From Schistosoma haematobium (lineage: Eukaryota; Platyhelminthes; Trematoda; Strigeidida; Schistosomatidae), in the NCBI RefSeq assembly GCF_000699445.3, contig NC_067195.1:17431287-17495286 (forward strand): DNA of 64,000 bases, written 5' to 3'. How positions within the stretch are numbered: position 1 is the stretch's first letter; each line of letters opens with the position of its first letter. Position numbers and translations under genes: made by a program. Shown piece after piece: positions 63,485-64,000 of this stretch. A model generated the notes under the pieces. That model was not told the DNA's origin. It worked only from the letters and a program-made list of their open reading frames with translations, and searched no databases.

Positions 63485-64000
63485 GTAAGTAATTTCATGT
63501 AATGTGATTTTTGGTCCGAAATCTAAATCTAATTCGGGAGAACGGTTGTTTATGTCATGAACATAAATCTTCCGTTTAATTCCGTATATCACACGTGGAC
63601 TGTCCCGTTTAAGCTACGGCGGTAAAAAAAACTAGATACGGATTAAGCTGGACATATTTATTTCATGTACTCAGGCATATACTAAAATAAGAAGCAAATG
63701 GTACTAGCGTTCTAACTCCCTTTCACAAGCATGGTTCACTATTTATATTCAGACAGAAAAATGAGCTAAAGACATGATAAATAGAGTAAGTGGTACACAC
63801 ATATATGAGCACATAAGAACGATCAAGGTTATAAGAGAATAGATTAAATGGTTGTCACATGTAGAAATAACTCAAGAAGAACAAACCAATTGGTCTATCC
63901 GAAAGCTGGGATAACCCATGCTTGGTTGACGTAGTGCTAGACGCTATAAGGTGTGAAGTCACTTGTGGTTTCCAGAGAAGCCAATATGACAATCAAAAGA
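63485..64000. other. No feature identified
   Basis: Follows the candidate exon's donor site; no second exon or repeat recognised before the window ends. Confidence 0.4.

Overview
This window looks like nuclear DNA of a trematode flatworm, most probably a Schistosoma. It is AT-rich and has short exons in long introns. It is packed with decaying flatworm-type retrotransposons: Ty3/Gypsy of the CsRn1/Boudicca type with a CHCC Gag finger, BEL/Pao, and CR1/Jockey-group non-LTR elements. The genus is inferred from family resemblance; no search was run.

Two ordinary protein genes lie convergently in the first 14.5 kb. The first (plus strand, 730-7196, 5' exons outside the window) encodes an unrecognised, Ser/Asn-rich, acidic protein ending in a short D/W tail. 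Its four visible exons join in compatible phases and are followed by an AATAAA. The second (minus strand, 8138-14421) is gamma-tubulin complex component 4 (GCP4), recognised over most of its length; one small middle exon is uncertain. A possible further exon lies at 63378-63484, and a weaker candidate at 15835-15896.

From about 17.4 kb on, the window is mostly mobile DNA. A broken non-LTR reverse transcriptase (17923-19184, plus) runs into the most striking structure here: a giant inverted repeat. Left arm 19185-24639 and right arm 35890-41344 are both 5455 bp. By eye I found six differences between them: two substitutions and four homopolymer-length changes. The arms carry the same mosaic of dead elements: Gypsy RNase H/integrase, an LTR fragment, a non-LTR ORF1-EN-RT remnant, and a nested 3'-anchored retroposon. 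Because this content is heavily decayed yet the two copies match, the inverted duplication must be far younger than the insertions.

The 11.25 kb spacer between the arms holds a young, apparently complete CsRn1-type Gypsy element on the minus strand (26156-31899). Its 536-bp LTRs show one noted difference, the target duplication AACT is intact, gag and pol are open, and a textbook GGGAAAC slippery heptamer leads from gag into the pol frame. A decayed BEL/Pao pol lies on the other side of the spacer.

Distal of the right arm are a repeat shared with an intron of the first gene, a probable solo LTR inserted in it, several Boudicca-like LTR fragments, and a nearly intact CR1-like non-LTR element (49056-53000, minus). 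In that element ORF1 and ORF2 lie in one reading frame interrupted only by three stop codons. Two further decayed non-LTR fragments follow. The window then has a compound microsatellite ending in a 3.28-kb GATA array (59491-62772, about 820 units) with a single 2-base interruption.

The genes do not form an operon or pathway. The window is two housekeeping-type loci beside a nested retrotransposon landing zone rearranged by an inverted duplication. No tRNA, rRNA or CRISPR was seen.
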